A stretch of 64,000 nucleotides of DNA. Origin: Novosphingobium colocasiae. Lineage in GTDB: Bacteria > Pseudomonadota > Alphaproteobacteria > Sphingomonadales > Sphingomonadaceae. The position numbers were made by a program, and so were the translations under genes. This document shows positions 12,409 through 21,042 of the stretch, piece by piece. The stretch covers positions 1-64,000 of the forward strand of contig NZ_BMZA01000010.1 in NCBI RefSeq assembly GCF_014652555.1, in the 5' to 3' direction. The first letter of the stretch is position 1. Each line of letters begins with the position of its first letter. The notes beneath the pieces were generated by a model. It was not told the DNA's origin. It did no database searches and was given only the letters and a program-made list of their open reading frames with translations.

Positions 12409-13761
12409 TCAATTCTCACGGAATGCCCGCGCGAGCTGGTCGGACAGAGGCTTGAGGATGTAGCTCAGCATCGAGCGTTGGCCGGTCTGGATAAAGGTTT
12501 CGGCCGGCATGCCCGGCCGCAGCCGCAGCCCGCCTAGCCGCGCGATCTCGCCGCGATCGAGGCTGATCGTTACCCGATAGAACGCGGCCTGGGCGTTGCG
12601 GTCGTCGGTCCGGTCGGCGGAAACGTGAGTGACGTGGCCGTTCAGTTCGGGCGTTGTCCGCGTGGAAAAGGCGCTGAAGCGGATCACCGCCGGTTGGCCT
12701 TCGTGCACCTGATCGACATCGACCGGTGCCACCGTCGCCTCCACGACCATGCGATCATCGTCGGGCACGATTTCCAGCACCGTCTGGCCCGGCGGCAGCA
12801 CCCCGCCCACCGTGCGGAACGCCAGCTTGTCGACCACCCCGGCCTGCGGGGCGCGGATCACCGACTTGTCGTAACTGTCATCCGCCGCTGCCTGCGCGCG
12901 GCGCAGTTCGGCGATGCGGCCCAGCACGTCCATCAGTTCGCCGGCGGCGTTGGACCGCGCATCCGCGCCGATCGCGCCGCGCTGCACGCGCAGTTCGTCG
13001 ATCCGGGCAGAGGAGGCGACGGCGCTTTCCTGCGCCCCGCGCGCATCGGCGGCGAGGCTGGAGGCGGTGCGTTCGAGCGCGTTCAGCCTATCGAGCGTGG
13101 TGTAGCGCCGTTCATAGAGCTTGCGCGTGGCATCCAGCTCATCGTTGATCAGCGCCGCCTGGTCATCCAGGCTGCGGGCCTTGGTGCGGGCCGCGCTCAT
13201 ATCGGCGGCGGTCTGCGTCACCCGCTGGTCAAGCTGCGCGGCGGCAGCCTGCCGTGCGGCGCGGCGCAGTGCGAAGGTGCGCCGTTCCTGCCCCATCAGC
13301 GTGGCGATGTCCGGATCGGCGGCGCGCCGGGTCAGCTCGGCGGGAAAGGCGATCGCCGCTGCGCCGTCCCGCTCCGCCGTCAGCCGCGCGGCGCGGGCCA
13401 GCAACTGGTCGACATTCTCGCCGGTATAGGTCGCAGCCGCCTGACTGACCGTGGCGTCAAGCCGCAGCAGCGGCTGTCCCTTTCCGACATGATCGCCATC
13501 GCGCACCAGCACATCGGAAACGACCCCGCCGGTGGGATGGCCGATCTGCCGCACGAACGAGGCGACGCCGACCTGCCCCGGCGCGATCACCGCCCCGGCC
13601 ATGGGCAGCACCGCCGCCATGCCGCCGAGGCCGAACACCAGCGCGCCGCACAGGATCAACCCGCTGCGCACCTCGCTTTGCAGGCGTTGTTCGGGGACGT
13701 ATTCGCCCGAATGCCCGGGGACGGGCAGGGCGGCGGCGGAAACGAGGGCCGGGCTCGGCAT
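12409..13761 (-). CDS. prsE: Type I secretion periplasmic adaptor (HlyD/PrsE family)
   Basis: Membrane-fusion protein linking the inner-membrane ABC transporter to a TolC-type channel. The 450-residue protein has a short cytoplasmic tail, one transmembrane segment (about residues 33-55), a lipoyl-like half (GGVVSDVLVRDGDHVGKGQP), long helical coiled-coil segments (about residues 100-270) and the C-terminal signature LRPGMPAETFIQTGQRSMLS typical of HlyD/PrsE/LapC proteins. It follows the ABC transporter gene by 33 bp and closes the operon. A PrsE label is preferred over HlyD because the partner ABC protein lacks a peptidase-like domain and the locus encodes exopolysaccharide enzymes. Confidence 0.92.
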   Translation of the reverse strand: MPSPALVSAAALPVPGHSGEYVPEQRLQSEVRSGLILCGALVFGLGGMAAVLPMAGAVIAPGQVGVASFVRQIGHPTGGVVSDVLVRDGDHVGKGQPLLRLDATVSQAAATYTGENVDQLLARAARLTAERDGAAAIAFPAELTRRAADPDIATLMGQERRTFALRRAARQAAAAQLDQRVTQTAADMSAARTKARSLDDQAALINDELDATRKLYERRYTTLDRLNALERTASSLAADARGAQESAVASSARIDELRVQRGAIGADARSNAAGELMDVLGRIAELRRAQAAADDSYDKSVIRAPQAGVVDKLAFRTVGGVLPPGQTVLEIVPDDDRMVVEATVAPVDVDQVHEGQPAVIRFSAFSTRTTPELNGHVTHVSADRTDDRNAQAAFYRVTISLDRGEIARLGGLRLRPGMPAETFIQTGQRSMLSYILKPLSDQLARAFREN

Positions 13762-13794
13762 AGCGCTATCCTTTGCGGCGGCGGGCGGGAAGGA

Positions 13795-15501
13795 TCAGGC
13801 CGCCGGTTTGAAGTTGAGGCGCTGCAGCATCTCGCCCCGTTCGCCCATCTGGCGGATCTGGCCGTCGGCCATGACCATCACCTGCTCGACATGCGCGAAC
13901 ACCGATGGCCGGTGGCCGACGATCACCACCACCGCCCCGCGCTCCTTGGCCTTGCGCACCGCTTCGGCCAGCGCGGCCTCGCCCACCGCATCGAGGTTGG
14001 AATTGGGTTCGTCCAGCACCAGCATGAACGGATCGCCATAGAGCGCGCGGGCCAGCGCCAGCCGTTGCTTCTGTCCGGCCGAAAGCCCGCCGCCGCCGGG
14101 TCCGCCCAGCCGGTAGTCATAGCCGCCGGGCAAGGCGACGATCATCTCGTGAACGTCTGCCGCCTGCGCGGCGGCGATCACCGCTTCGGGCACCGCCTGC
14201 GGATCGAAGCGGGCGATGTTCTGCGCGATCGATCCATCGAACATCTCGATCGCTTGCGGGACATAGCCGATATCGCGGCCCAGTTGCACCGGGTCCCACT
14301 GATCGAGCGCCGCGCCGTCCAGCCGCACTGCGCCGCGCAGCAGTGGCCATGCCCCGGTGATCGCGCGCATCAGCGTGGATTTGCCCGATCCGCTATGGCC
14401 GATCACCGCCACCGCCTGCCCCGCCTCCAGCCGGAAGCTGGCGTTGGCCAGCGTCACCCGTTGCCGCCCCGGCGGGCCGCACACCGCGCCCTGCACCTCC
14501 AGGCTTTTCGCCGGGCGCGGCAGCGGCAGCGGTGGTTCGCGGCGGGGAACGGCGGCGAGAAGGGCGTTCAGCCGTTGCCAAGCCTGCGTCGCCTCGGTCA
14601 TCCCCTTCCACTGGCCGATCGTCTGTTCGACCGGCATCAGCGCGCGGGCCGAAAGGATCGATCCGGCGATGATGACGCCGCCGGTCGCATAGCCGCGAAT
14701 GACCAGGAATGCCCCCATCGCCAGCACGAAGCTTTGCAGGAACATGCGGAACGCCTTGCTGATCACCTGCATCCGGCTGGACACGCCCGACAGCCGATCG
14801 TGCGCGGCGATGATCCCGGCGCTCACCGCGTCCCAGTTCCGTCGCAGCCAGGCATCCATGCCCAGCACCCGCAGCACTTCGGCGTTACGGCGCACATCCT
14901 CGGCCATGGCAAACCGTGTGGCCGAGGCGGAGGCGACGTCGGCCGTCGGCCCTCGCGTGCGGACGTCCCCGGCCAGCATCAGCGTCACCAGCACGGCCAC
15001 CCCCACCACCGTCGTCAGCCCCAGCAGCCAGTGGAACACGAACAGGATCAGCAGGAACAGGAGGACATAGGGCAGGTCGAGCAGGGCCAGCGGGCCCTGC
15101 CCCGAAATGAACGCGCGCACCATGTCGAGATCGCGCACCGGCGCGCTGCCCGAAGGCAGTGGCCCGGCGTCCAGCTCGTACCGGCTGATCACATCGAACA
15201 TGCGATCGGAAAACAGCCGGTCCGCCCGCGCCCCGGCGTGCATCAGCACCCGCGCGCGGATCACGTCGATCAGCCCCTGAAACAGATAGGCCACCGCCAC
15301 CATCAGCAGCAGCCCGAACAGCGTGGGCAGGCTGCGGCTGGCCAGCACGTCATCGTAGACCAGCAGCATGAAGAACGAGCCGGACAGCAGCAGCACGTTG
15401 AACACCGCGCTGAAGATCAGCACCGGCCCCATCACCGGCCGCAGCACCTGCAGCATCGCGCCGACATGGCCCAGCAGGCGGGACGGTTGCGCCGGGGTCA
15501 T
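13795..15501 (-). CDS. prsD: Type I secretion ABC transporter permease/ATPase (PrsD family)
   Basis: Energises export of C-terminally signalled substrates. The 568-residue protein has an N-terminal ABC transmembrane domain (about residues 20-300) and a nucleotide-binding domain with Walker A IGHSGSGKST (Lys374), signature LSAGQKQRLALARAL, Walker B FMLVLDEPNSNLD and an H-loop VIVGHRPS. There is no N-terminal C39 peptidase domain, so substrates are probably not cleaved during export, as for PrsD/LipB types. Its ATG overlaps the TolC-like stop by 4 bp (ATGA). Confidence 0.94.
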   Translation of the reverse strand: MTPAQPSRLLGHVGAMLQVLRPVMGPVLIFSAVFNVLLLSGSFFMLLVYDDVLASRSLPTLFGLLLMVAVAYLFQGLIDVIRARVLMHAGARADRLFSDRMFDVISRYELDAGPLPSGSAPVRDLDMVRAFISGQGPLALLDLPYVLLFLLILFVFHWLLGLTTVVGVAVLVTLMLAGDVRTRGPTADVASASATRFAMAEDVRRNAEVLRVLGMDAWLRRNWDAVSAGIIAAHDRLSGVSSRMQVISKAFRMFLQSFVLAMGAFLVIRGYATGGVIIAGSILSARALMPVEQTIGQWKGMTEATQAWQRLNALLAAVPRREPPLPLPRPAKSLEVQGAVCGPPGRQRVTLANASFRLEAGQAVAVIGHSGSGKSTLMRAITGAWPLLRGAVRLDGAALDQWDPVQLGRDIGYVPQAIEMFDGSIAQNIARFDPQAVPEAVIAAAQAADVHEMIVALPGGYDYRLGGPGGGGLSAGQKQRLALARALYGDPFMLVLDEPNSNLDAVGEAALAEAVRKAKERGAVVVIVGHRPSVFAHVEQVMVMADGQIRQMGERGEMLQRLNFKPAA

Positions 15502-17033
15502 GGCGCGGCCACTCCTGGTGGCACCGCAGCCGGGGCAGGCACCAGGGCCATGGCGTGGCCCGCCTCGTCGTCGTGCTCGATCGCCAGCGGGGTGGCCTTG
15601 AAGCGCTGGTCCACGAACGGCGCATCGATCAGCCGGACCAGCGGCCCGCTCGGCAAGCCGGTGAACGGGCCGGGGCCATAGCCGGCGGGATCGTAAGCCG
15701 GGGTGCCGGGCGCGAAGGCATCGGCGCGAAGCTGGCCCATCGCGCCCAGCAGCAGGGCGTGCTGCACGAACAGTTGCGCTTCGGACTGCGCCTGCGCCTG
15801 GCGCGATACCAGCAGGTCGCGCGCGGTATCGAGCACGTCGAGCGAGGTGAGTTGGCCGGCCAACTGCTGTTCGCGCGCGCCGTCCAGCGCGCTTTGCGCC
15901 GCGGCGACCGCGCGGGCATAGGCGGGCAGGGCGCGGCGGGCGGCGGCGAGCTGGTCCCAGAAACTGGCGATATTCTCGCGCACATCGCGCGATGTCTGTT
16001 CCGCCCGCTGGCTCGCTGCATCGGCGTCCTGCTGCGCCTCGCGGATGCGGGCGGAGAGCAGCCCCGCCGAAAAGAACGGCACCGTCACGCCCACGCGGGC
16101 CTGCGCGGAAAGCTGGTGCAGGTCTTCGAACTGGAGGTCGGGCCGGGTCATGCCGACCGTGCCCGAAGCGCTGACATAGGGCCGGGCGTTGCCCTTGGCC
16201 TGGCCGATGCGGGCCCGGGCTGCGGCCAGTTCGAAGCGCGCCTGTTCGACCAAGGGGCTCGATTGCGCGCCGATGTTCTGCGCGTCGGCGATGGTGGCGG
16301 GTAGCGGCGGAAGCTGCGGCAGCGGGGCCAGATCGTCGGGATAATGGCCCGTCAGGTTGCGGAAGGTGTTGCGGCTCGCTTCCAGGTTGCCTTGCGCCAG
16401 TTCAAGCTGCGCCTGACCGCTGAAAATGCGGTTGCGGGTTTGCTGCAGGTCGGTCTCGGTGGCATAGCGCGAACTGTAGCGGGCGCTGGTCTGGTCAAGC
16501 TGTTCGTTCAGCAGCGACAGGTTCTCCTGCGCGATCCCCACCAGCTTGATATCGCGCAGCACGGCGGCATAGGTGATGATGACGTTGGCCATCAGGTCCT
16601 GCTCGGTAGCCCGCAATTGCGCGATCGAGGCACCGTAGCCGGCCTGCGCGAAGCGGCGCTGGCTGGCGAGCCGGCCGAAAGTGAACAGCGGCTGGTCCAC
16701 CGATAGCGAGGCTTGCGGTGTGAAGCTGCCGGCCTGCTGCACGGTCACCCCGCGATAGCGCGAACGCTGCCAGGAATAGACATAGCCGGCATCCCCGGTC
16801 AGCGTCGGGCCAAAGGCGGCGCGGCTCTGCTCCACCCGTTCCTGCGCGGCGCGGGTCGATGCCCGGGCGGCTTGCGCGCCGGGGTTGTTTTCATAAGCGG
16901 CGGCAATCGCATCGGCCAGCGTTTCCGCCCGTGCGGCCGCAACCGGCAGGCCGAGCGCGAGGGCACCCGCGGCGATCAGCAGGGCGAACGGCGGCCGATC
17001 CGCGCCGGGACGGCGGGGGTCAGGCGTGTGCAT
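15498..17033 (-). CDS. TolC-family outer-membrane efflux/secretion channel
   Basis: Outer-membrane tunnel partner of the PrsDE-like exporter. The 511-residue protein begins with a signal peptide (hydrophobic stretch about residues 17-33, cut near ARAE), then the tandem OEP repeats with ETLADAIAAAYENNPGAQAA and a second repeat with heptad-rich helices (QARVGVTVPFFSAGLLSARI). The start at 17033 is chosen because the signal peptide follows it directly; in-frame codons further upstream would read through the hydrolase gene. The C-terminal Ala/Pro-rich tail is unremarkable. Overlap with prsD implies coupled translation. Confidence 0.93.
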   Translation of the reverse strand: MHTPDPRRPGADRPPFALLIAAGALALGLPVAAARAETLADAIAAAYENNPGAQAARASTRAAQERVEQSRAAFGPTLTGDAGYVYSWQRSRYRGVTVQQAGSFTPQASLSVDQPLFTFGRLASQRRFAQAGYGASIAQLRATEQDLMANVIITYAAVLRDIKLVGIAQENLSLLNEQLDQTSARYSSRYATETDLQQTRNRIFSGQAQLELAQGNLEASRNTFRNLTGHYPDDLAPLPQLPPLPATIADAQNIGAQSSPLVEQARFELAAARARIGQAKGNARPYVSASGTVGMTRPDLQFEDLHQLSAQARVGVTVPFFSAGLLSARIREAQQDADAASQRAEQTSRDVRENIASFWDQLAAARRALPAYARAVAAAQSALDGAREQQLAGQLTSLDVLDTARDLLVSRQAQAQSEAQLFVQHALLLGAMGQLRADAFAPGTPAYDPAGYGPGPFTGLPSGPLVRLIDAPFVDQRFKATPLAIEHDDEAGHAMALVPAPAAVPPGVAAP

Positions 17034-17083
17034 GGATGCTCCACGATGCCGGGGCGGTGCGATGCCGGTGGCGGGGCCATGGA

Positions 17084-18778
17084 TCATGAGGCACGCGAAA
17101 GATCGCCCTGAAAGCTGATCCAGCGTCGGTTGGCCTCGCTCAGGCACTGGCTGTCGACCGGGCGGTTGTATCGCCCGCAATCCCACAGCACCACTTCGAC
17201 CCCGGTGCGCCGGTCGCTCACGTACAGAAAGGCGACCGTGCGGGCGACCGGGTTGTCGGGCGAGCCGAAGCCCTGCGCCCGCCGGTCCCAGCCGACCACC
17301 TTGCAATAGCTTGCCCCGCGACACTGTCCCAGCCCCTGCAGCGCCAGCGCGTCGCCATCGCCCTGGGCATCGACGAGGATGAAGTGATCGCCACTGCCCC
17401 GGTCCACCAGCCCGCTGCCGGGCGGACGCGCGGCGGCAAGCCCCGCCGGATCGTCGAGCGCATAGGCGAGGCGCGGCGTATCGCCCCCGGCATGGGCGGG
17501 GGACAGCATCGCCAGCCGCGGCTCGCGCTGTTCGCCGCCGGCATAGCCGCTGGCAAAGGCCGCGCGCCGGCCCCAGCCGCCGTGCCAGCGAAAGAACAGA
17601 TGCGTGCCGACCTTGGCGATCTTGTCGAGCGATGCGCTCCAATAAGGGTGCACCCAGTCGGTATGGTAATGCGTCGCCATGCCCACGCGCGGATCGGTCG
17701 TCCCGGCCAGAAACGCGCGCGCCGTTTCGCGGGCGCGTTGCCACCCGGCGACAGAGGGCCGCCGCGCCAGCGCGCCGTCGCAGGTGAAGGTGAACTGGCA
17801 CCCGGTGCTGCGCTGCGCCCCCTGATAGACGACGCCGCACACCGTATGCGGATAGGCCGGATGACGCAGCCGGTTCAGCACCACTTGCGCCACCGCCTGC
17901 TGACCGCCGCGATCGTCGCCCGCTTCATACCATACGGCGCTGGCCAGACAGTCCAGCGCCCGCGCGTAATCGGCCGAAGCCGGGGGCACGACAAACGGGA
18001 TCGGCGCATCGGGCCCGAGCGGCTGAAACCCGATCGCCGCATTGATCGCCCGCGCGCTATCGCGATCGATCCGCGCGAAAACCAGCGGTTCTACCGGCGG
18101 CGCTGCGAGCGGGGTTTGCGCCCGAGCACCCGGCAGCGGCGCGCCGGCAGCGGCCGGACTCTGGCGATGCGTTAGCCTCGCGCTGTGCGGGCCATGCATC
18201 TGCAACACGAACACGGCGATGATCGCCAGACACACGGCGACCAGCGGCCACCGTCCGATCACCCCAGCGCCTGCAAGCGGCAAGGCTGCGGGAGACGAGC
18301 GACGTCCAGCAGCGCTGAAACGCACGTCCCCTTGCAGGCCATCCAACCCCGGCTCCGCCGCGCGACTATGGATGATTGCACCACCTGCCCCTCCCCCCTC
18401 CAGGGGGGAGGTCGGGAGGGGGGTGTCCCCCTCCTCCATCGACGCGCTGCCTGCGGCATCGCTCCCCCACCCCCGCCCCCTCCCCGGCGGGGAGGGGAGA
18501 TGCGGGGGCGCATCGTCAGCATCCAAACCCAAGAATGCAGATCGCCGCCCGAGCGGACGGGCACTTCTGGCACTCGATCGCGCTTCGATTTCCGTCGCAG
18601 GTGCAGCAGCGTCTGGCTCAGCACCCAATCCCCACCCTTGCTGCGGCACCCCGCCGATCACGGCGGCAATCGGCGCTGACGTCGCCGAGGCTGCGCCCCA
18701 GACGCTCCCAAGCGGACCCCCGGCATCCGCCCCACGCGCATCCTCCGCACCAAGCGGCCGGGCGAAAAGCAGGCGCAT
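17084..18778 (-). CDS. SleB-type cell wall hydrolase with membrane anchor and repeat-derived insert
   Basis: A probable peptidoglycan hydrolase. The SleB/Hydrolase_2 domain lies at about residues 270-410, with LDCLASAVWYEAGDD, the expected catalytic Glu near residue 284, VVLNRLRHPAYPHTVCGVVYQ and THYHTDWVHPYW. One transmembrane segment (about residues 178-196, LVAVCLAIIAVFVLQ) suggests an inner-membrane anchor with the enzyme in the periplasm. The start at 18778 overlaps the upstream beta-barrel stop by 4 bp (ATGA), giving 564 residues. Residues about 88-138 (LPSPPGRGRGWG, LPTSPLEGGGAGG) are an in-frame reading of the palindromic DNA repeat, so the cytoplasmic N-terminal part is partly repeat-made. 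Its place inside an export operon suggests local wall remodelling, an inference. Confidence 0.85.
   Translation of the reverse strand: MRLLFARPLGAEDARGADAGGPLGSVWGAASATSAPIAAVIGGVPQQGWGLGAEPDAAAPATEIEARSSARSARPLGRRSAFLGLDADDAPPHLPSPPGRGRGWGSDAAGSASMEEGDTPLPTSPLEGGGAGGAIIHSRAAEPGLDGLQGDVRFSAAGRRSSPAALPLAGAGVIGRWPLVAVCLAIIAVFVLQMHGPHSARLTHRQSPAAAGAPLPGARAQTPLAAPPVEPLVFARIDRDSARAINAAIGFQPLGPDAPIPFVVPPASADYARALDCLASAVWYEAGDDRGGQQAVAQVVLNRLRHPAYPHTVCGVVYQGAQRSTGCQFTFTCDGALARRPSVAGWQRARETARAFLAGTTDPRVGMATHYHTDWVHPYWSASLDKIAKVGTHLFFRWHGGWGRRAAFASGYAGGEQREPRLAMLSPAHAGGDTPRLAYALDDPAGLAAARPPGSGLVDRGSGDHFILVDAQGDGDALALQGLGQCRGASYCKVVGWDRRAQGFGSPDNPVARTVAFLYVSDRRTGVEVVLWDCGRYNRPVDSQCLSEANRRWISFQGDLSRAS
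18390..18510. repeat. Palindromic repeat embedded in the cell wall hydrolase gene
   Basis: Two GC-rich hairpins (ctcccccctccaggggggag near 18400 and ccctccccggcggggagggg near 18490) flank a short centre containing gacgcgctgcctgcggcatc. The intergenic copy at 29955-30075 has the same layout. The element is translated without stop codons in the hydrolase frame. Confidence 0.75.
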
Positions 18779-20136
18779 CAGCGCGCCACCGTCAGGCTGA
18801 TCATGCCGCCGAACTGGCGGTAGGGATCGAACGGGGCCCCGCGTCCTTGCGCGAACCTTTGGCTGTACGATACGCTCGCCTGCGCGCTCAGCCAGTTGTT
18901 GATCCGCCACACCGGGCCGGCCGATAGAGACAGCGTGCGCGCCGAATAGGTGGCATGGCCGTAATCCTCGAATGTCAGCGCGCCTGCCGCCAGCAGCGAG
19001 ACATTGCGCCGGTACTCGTATTCCAGCTCGGCCCGCCCGGTCGTGACCGTGACGGCGCTGACGAGGTCGTAAGGGCTGGTGGTGACGGTCTGCTCGACAC
19101 TGCCGCGCACGGTCAGCAGGCGGGTGGGGTAATAGCGCAGTTGCGCGGATATCGCGGGCCCGGAAATGCTGCGCTGGCGCGGATCGACGAAGCGGTGGGT
19201 GCGATACCCCGCCCCCACTTGCGCGATCAGCGCCCGGCTGAGGTCATAGCGCACGCCGATCAGCCCGCTCCAGTCATCGGCGTCGCGGTTACCGATGGCG
19301 GGGGAGCGGCGATAATCGAACCGCTGATAGGCCCCGGCGGCGAATACCGAGGTGCGGGCGCTGATGTCGAACGAGGCGACGAGTTGCCCTTCGTACCGCT
19401 CGCCGTCGCGGAACCGCTGGTCGCTCGTCGCGCCGTCCACGCTTTCATAGCGCAGCCAGGTCACCCCGGCGCGCGCGTCCAGCGCGAAGCGGTTGAACCG
19501 CTTGTGCCCGGTCAGCGCTCCGTCCAGCACGCGCCGCAGCAGCGGTGGCCCTGCGGTCAGATCGTTTTCGACCGAGCCGCGCTGGATCACTTCGCGGCGA
19601 TAGCCCGCCTCGGCCGCCAGCGCGGCCTGGTCATTGCCCCGGCGAAACGCGGCGCGCAGGCCGTATTCGGTGGTGTCCTGATCGTGCAGCCGGGCATAGA
19701 TGCTGCGCCGCAGGCTGGCATCCACCGCCAGCGCGCTGAGCTTGGTCTTGCGGGTGATCCGCAGCCGCGGTTCGACCTGGAGCTGGGCATCCGCCTCCCG
19801 GTGATCGGGGGTGAAGAACACGTTGTCGTCCGCCCGCGCGCCGAAGCGGACCGAAGGCAGGATATCGAACCCGCGCAGGTCATAGCCGATCGGCTGGTAG
19901 CGCGGCAGCTTGCGGTTCCCTGCCACATCGTCGGGTTCGGTGACCGGCGGGGACAGGCTCTGCGCGCGGGCGGTGAACGCCCCGCCCAGCGTGCCTGCGC
20001 CCAGCGCGGCGATCCCCAGCGAGGCCTGCACGATCGCGCGCGCGGCGCAGGGCGCGCGCGAGGCGCAGGGCGCGCGGGAGGCCGTCCGTCCGCGCGCGCC
20101 CGGCGGCGCGGGGACGCAGGTGCTGTTGTGCCGCAT
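18778..20136 (-). CDS. Outer-membrane beta-barrel protein of the exopolysaccharide export operon (BBP2/VpsM-like)
   Basis: Predicted outer-membrane barrel. The 452-residue protein has an unusually long Arg-rich n-region (about 35 residues), a hydrophobic h-region and a likely cut at TARAQS. The mature part is built of alternating amphipathic strands with many Tyr/Arg ends (RFDYRRSPAIG, AQLRYYPTRLL, LEYEYRRNVSLLAAG) and ends in FGGMISLTVAR. Proteins of this class often sit beside polysaccharide export proteins and may form the outer-membrane exit. It begins 3 bp after the export lipoprotein stop. The n-region holds an imperfect tandem (SRAPCASRAPCAAR) from a GC-rich DNA duplication. Exact family membership is inferred from context and strand pattern. 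Confidence 0.75.
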   Translation of the reverse strand: MRHNSTCVPAPPGARGRTASRAPCASRAPCAARAIVQASLGIAALGAGTLGGAFTARAQSLSPPVTEPDDVAGNRKLPRYQPIGYDLRGFDILPSVRFGARADDNVFFTPDHREADAQLQVEPRLRITRKTKLSALAVDASLRRSIYARLHDQDTTEYGLRAAFRRGNDQAALAAEAGYRREVIQRGSVENDLTAGPPLLRRVLDGALTGHKRFNRFALDARAGVTWLRYESVDGATSDQRFRDGERYEGQLVASFDISARTSVFAAGAYQRFDYRRSPAIGNRDADDWSGLIGVRYDLSRALIAQVGAGYRTHRFVDPRQRSISGPAISAQLRYYPTRLLTVRGSVEQTVTTSPYDLVSAVTVTTGRAELEYEYRRNVSLLAAGALTFEDYGHATYSARTLSLSAGPVWRINNWLSAQASVSYSQRFAQGRGAPFDPYRQFGGMISLTVAR

Positions 20137-20139
20137 CGG

Positions 20140-20700
20140 TTAGAAGCTGCGCTCGGGAATGCGGATGGTGTCGCCGGGCTGGACCGGGGTGGCGCCGTCC
20201 AGCCGGTACAGCACTTCGGCCGGGGCATCCTTGTGGCGGATGAACACCCGCTTGGTCTCGGCGCGATACGTGAAGCCTTCGGCCTTGGCGACGGCGCTGT
20301 AGACGGTCAGCCCTTCGACGTAAGGGAACTCGCCGGCGTGGTTCACTTCGCCCAGAATGTAGAACGGGCGGAAGTTCAGCACCTCGATCGAGATGCTGGG
20401 ATCGTCCAGGAAGCCCTGGCGCAGCGCGGCGGCGATCTTCTCGCTCAACTGGGTGATGGTGCTGCCGCGCGCCCGGATCGCGCCGATCAGCGGGAAGGCG
20501 ATCGAGCCGGTGCCGTCTACCAGATATTCGCCGGTCAGCTTGTCTTCGCCATAGACGGTGATGCGCAGCCGGTCCCCGGAGCCGAGCGCGTAGCCTTCTT
20601 CGCGGACCGGCATCGCACTGGCCGGAGGGGCCTTGGCGGCGCAGCCCGAAACGAGGGCGCTGGAAACGAGAATGCCTGCAGCTAGAAATAATGATCGCAT
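20140..20700 (-). CDS. Polysaccharide export outer-membrane lipoprotein (Wza/GumB/ExoF type, short form)
   Basis: Periplasmic or outer-membrane component for exopolysaccharide export. The 186-residue protein starts at MRSLFLAAG with a lipoprotein signal and lipobox VSGC (Cys21). It has the polysaccharide export domain (GYALGSGDRLRITVYGED, VDGTGSIAFPLIG) and an SLBB-like part (FYILGEVNHAGEFPYVEGLT, PVQPGDTIRIPE). It is about half the length of E. coli Wza and lacks a C-terminal outer-membrane helix, so it probably needs the neighbouring beta-barrel to cross the outer membrane. The ATG at 20700 is chosen because the signal peptide starts there and AAGGGG lies upstream. First gene of the minus-strand export operon. 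Confidence 0.9.
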   Translation of the reverse strand: MRSLFLAAGILVSSALVSGCAAKAPPASAMPVREEGYALGSGDRLRITVYGEDKLTGEYLVDGTGSIAFPLIGAIRARGSTITQLSEKIAAALRQGFLDDPSISIEVLNFRPFYILGEVNHAGEFPYVEGLTVYSAVAKAEGFTYRAETKRVFIRHKDAPAEVLYRLDGATPVQPGDTIRIPERSF

Positions 20701-21042
20701 GGTAGCCAGCCCCTTGGATACGCAGACCGGAAGCGGCCTGCCCGACGAGAATCCGGTAAGAACGGTCGGCGGAATTTCTCGTAATCTGGCTTTGAAACAC
20801 CCTCTTTTACAAAGGCAGACTGGTTCGATTTCGATCCGATACGAAGATATCGCCTCCATATTCGATCGACCTTGCCCTTATTATGCTGCCGTCACCGATA
20901 CAGATGCACGGGGCCGGGACGCACGCGGACTTCGCGCGAACCGGTAAGGACCGGCGCGGAAATGGGTGCCGCAGGCGCTATGCTTAGCCAATGGCATGCC
21001 GGGGCGAAGGGAGCGCAAATGCCCCCTTCGCCTGCGGGGGGG
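20701..21042. other. Promoter-bearing spacer of the export operon
   Basis: This 342-bp gap lies between the end of the small RTX gene and the start of the export lipoprotein, both on the minus strand. The part at 20760-20890 is AT-richer (cttttacaaaggc, atacgaagatatcgcctcc) and is the probable promoter region of the export operon. Its far end contains the hairpin at 21003-21032. No coding sequence is supported. Confidence 0.45.
21003..21032 (-). terminator. Hairpin just after the small RTX gene
   Basis: ggcgaaggg (21003-21011) and cccttcgcc (21024-21032) form a perfect 9-bp stem 11 bp beyond the stop of the minus-strand RTX gene. No T-run follows in that direction, so factor-independent termination is not certain; it may instead protect the 3' end. 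Confidence 0.4.

Noticed and set aside
12167..12412. 81-codon minus-strand frame between prsE and the sugar transferase
   Set aside because: Arg/Ser-rich, overlaps a similar frame on the other strand and the prsE end; no family features.
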